A stretch of 64,000 nucleotides of DNA from JAAYJR01 sp964611525 (GTDB taxonomy: Bacteria; Bacteroidota; Bacteroidia; Bacteroidales; Prolixibacteraceae). The stretch spans positions 6,262 through 70,261 of the forward strand of contig CAZTAL010000067.1 of NCBI GenBank assembly GCA_964611525.1. Reading direction: 5' to 3'. Below are positions 62,914 to 64,000 of this stretch, piece after piece (within the stretch, counting starts at the first letter, position 1; every line of letters begins with the position of its first letter). The translations under genes were made by a program, and so were the position numbers. A model generated the notes under the pieces. It was not told where the DNA came from, did no database searches, and saw only the letters and a program-made list of their open reading frames with translations.

Positions 62914-63602
62914 CTATTTTCTGTGATTCCGGTAGTTTATACCTGGTTTATCCAGGCGTTTATAGTCCTGTTCAAGTCGTTTTAAAAATCCCTGAAGATC
63001 CTTTTCTTCTTTTGGTGTCCATGCAACCTCCGCCTGAGCCTGTAATCGGGGTAGAAGCATGTACTCTGCGTGGTTTGTATTAGAAACGTATTCTGTCCAC
63101 AGGTTGGATTGTAAGCCCATGATATATTTGGTTTCTTCTTCGATAAGTTCTTTAGGAACAGGTTCGTAGCTGTAAACTTTTTCTACAGGCAGAAAGCCGC
63201 CTATTGCCAAAGGTTCATTCGATCGGTTCTCAGACTGATAGTAATCTATGTACATATGTGTGGTAGGACTCATAACTACATCATGATGTTGTTTAGCTGC
63301 TTCAATGCCCTCCCTTTATACCCCCTCCAACTCATCACGGTAGCCTGCGGGGCAAAACCTCCTTCAAGGATTTCATCCCAGCCAATCAGTCTGCGGCCTT
63401 TTGATGATAAATATTTATCCATGCGGGTAATAAAAATGCCTTTGCTGTCAACTTTTAAAAGATAACCTTCTTTACCCGTATTAAGCTGAGTCATTATTTT
63501 AAAATGAACAGGTTTACCTTTCATATCGCCTTCAGCTTTAAATCCGTATACTTTTTCGAGGTAGTTATTAAAAAAACCTTTGACAATTTCTTTATCATAA
63601 CT
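62914..63602 (-). pseudogene. Frameshifted fragment of a GH20 beta-N-acetylhexosaminidase
   Basis: Two frames together read as the C-terminal part of a GH20 enzyme: 63602-63276 carries RMDKYLSSKGRRLIGWDEIL and ATVMSWRG, then after a one-base loss at 63312-63314 the frame from 63312 to 62914 continues EGIEAAKQHHDVVMSPTTHM and MGLQSNLWTEYVSNTNHAEY. The N-terminal catalytic half (the usual DE pair) is absent. The residues before FITRMDK (DKEIVKGFFNNYLEKVYGF to LLKVDSKGI) do not look like GH20, suggesting a rearranged junction. There is no ATG before 63524. It may be a sequencing slip in a C run, but the truncation stays. Confidence 0.8.
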
Positions 63603-63670
63603 TTACTATTTTATTCTCTATTGTTACAAAATTCCTTTGGAATCTTCAAATGTACTAAATTCAACGTATT

Positions 63671-63683
63671 GATAAAGTATACT
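63671..63683 (+). promoter_or_regulatory. Partial copy of the palindromic operator
   Basis: GATAAAGTATACT is identical to the first 13 bases of the palindrome at 63770-63787; the following ATATT differs from TTATC. It lies 87 bases upstream of the full copy and could be a secondary binding site. Confidence 0.6.
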
Positions 63684-63769
63684 ATATTTTCCCTTACCTT
63701 GTTTTTGCTTAAAAATACACCAAAATTCTATTTTCCCTTTCATTTAAGCTATTAATTTTTGGATAATTT

Positions 63770-63787
63770 GATAAAGTATACTTTATC
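63770..63787 (+). promoter_or_regulatory. 18-base perfect palindrome abutting the ATG
   Basis: GATAAAGTATACTTTATC is a perfect inverted repeat that ends at the base before the ATG at 63788. Such a site is well suited to autoregulation by the DNA-binding protein that follows, or to being a hairpin over the ribosome-binding region. Confidence 0.75.
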
Positions 63788-64000
63788 ATGAAACAAAATA
63801 AGGTAAAAGAATTTTTGAAAACCATTTATGGCAGAGACAAAGTCATGACCATAAAAGAACTGATAAAACGAATGATGGTATCGGAAATAACCGTTCGCAG
63901 AAAGCTAAAGAAATCTGGCGCATTAACCAGTTATAATAAAAACGGCAAGTTCTATACTTTGCCGCATATTCCGGTATTTGATTCTTACGGCCTTTGGAAT
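63788..64000 (+). CDS. Small winged-helix/HTH DNA-binding protein, partial
   Basis: 71 codons are visible before the window ends. After MKQNKVKEFLKTIYGRDKV comes MTIKELIKRMMVSEITVRRK, a helix-turn-helix whose recognition helix would be ITVRRKLKKSG, and then ALTSYNKNGKFYTLPHIPVF. The downstream pattern (YTLPxIPxFDxxGLW) is reminiscent of HTH proteins that occur as separate genes in other bacteria, but I cannot name the family. The palindrome directly before the ATG suggests autoregulation. Gene partners lie outside the window. Confidence 0.65.
   Translation, partial: MKQNKVKEFLKTIYGRDKVMTIKELIKRMMVSEITVRRKLKKSGALTSYNKNGKFYTLPHIPVFDSYGLWN

Noticed and set aside
1..64000. CRISPR arrays, tRNA genes and rRNA genes.
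   Set aside because: No regular direct repeats, cloverleaf-like sequences or rRNA core motifs were recognised on reading the window; a dedicated scan could still find a missed tRNA.

Overview
The window looks like an AT-rich chromosomal segment from a member of the Bacteroidota, most likely order Bacteroidales in the broad sense. The evidence is: repeated matches to the phylum's sigma-factor promoter (TTTG, about 20 bases, then TAnnTTTG); an ECF sigma / STN-TonB receptor / FecR module; a long LepB; WbqC-type, YtxH and HsdR-N-domain genes; a bifunctional CysN-CysC; and almost no Shine-Dalgarno sequences (infC is the exception). No tRNA, rRNA, CRISPR array, prophage or intact insertion sequence was recognised. 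Species cannot be assigned from the sequence alone.

Layout. 1-3.2 kb: an mlaD fragment and lptD, divergent. 3.4-8.2 kb (minus): rpsF-rpsR-rplI and a three-gene biotin-dependent acyl-CoA carboxylase. 8.2-16.3 kb: a possible small transcript, a DUF1080 lipoprotein, then a phosphorelay set (hybrid kinase, NtrC-type regulator, lone receiver) and a YtxH / holin-like / Usp envelope-stress cluster. 16.4-19.8 kb: pepD, a divergent queA paralogue and the RNase P RNA gene with a textbook promoter. 19.9-24.7 kb (minus): sulfate uptake and activation (SLC13 permease, cysD, cysNC). 25-36 kb: housekeeping genes (histidine kinase, ftsB-like, yqgE, aminotransferase IV, rhomboid, holA, recR, malic enzyme) plus an unusual glycosyltransferase fused to a sugar-transferase-like tail.

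36.4-44.4 kb: fused trehalose-phosphate synthase/phosphatase, a DPP4-type peptidase, and the thrS-infC-rpmI-rplT translation operon, whose infC appears to start at AUA. 44.8-51.2 kb: a possible signalling unit of galM, ECF sigma, STN-TonB receptor, FecR and a DUF4382 lipoprotein, with a 120-base intergenic repeat that also occurs after lptD. 51.5-55.6 kb: SDR, esterase, NUDIX and aminopeptidase P genes. 55.8-59.0 kb (minus): dapB-lepB-lapA-wbqC. 59.3-64 kb: an M23 peptidase remnant, a PIG-L deacetylase, TatD, RRM and cold-shock proteins behind a long leader, a broken GH20 hexosaminidase, and the start of a small DNA-binding gene preceded by an 18-base palindrome abutting its ATG.

Most of the window is ordinary core genome. 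The parts that best merit attention are the palindrome-controlled gene at the right edge next to broken genes, the sigma/receptor/FecR/DUF4382 unit with its unusual gene order, the glycosyltransferase fusion, the AUA-start infC, the dispersed intergenic repeat, and the possible small RNA near 8.5 kb. I did not find a clearly new defence or mobile system.
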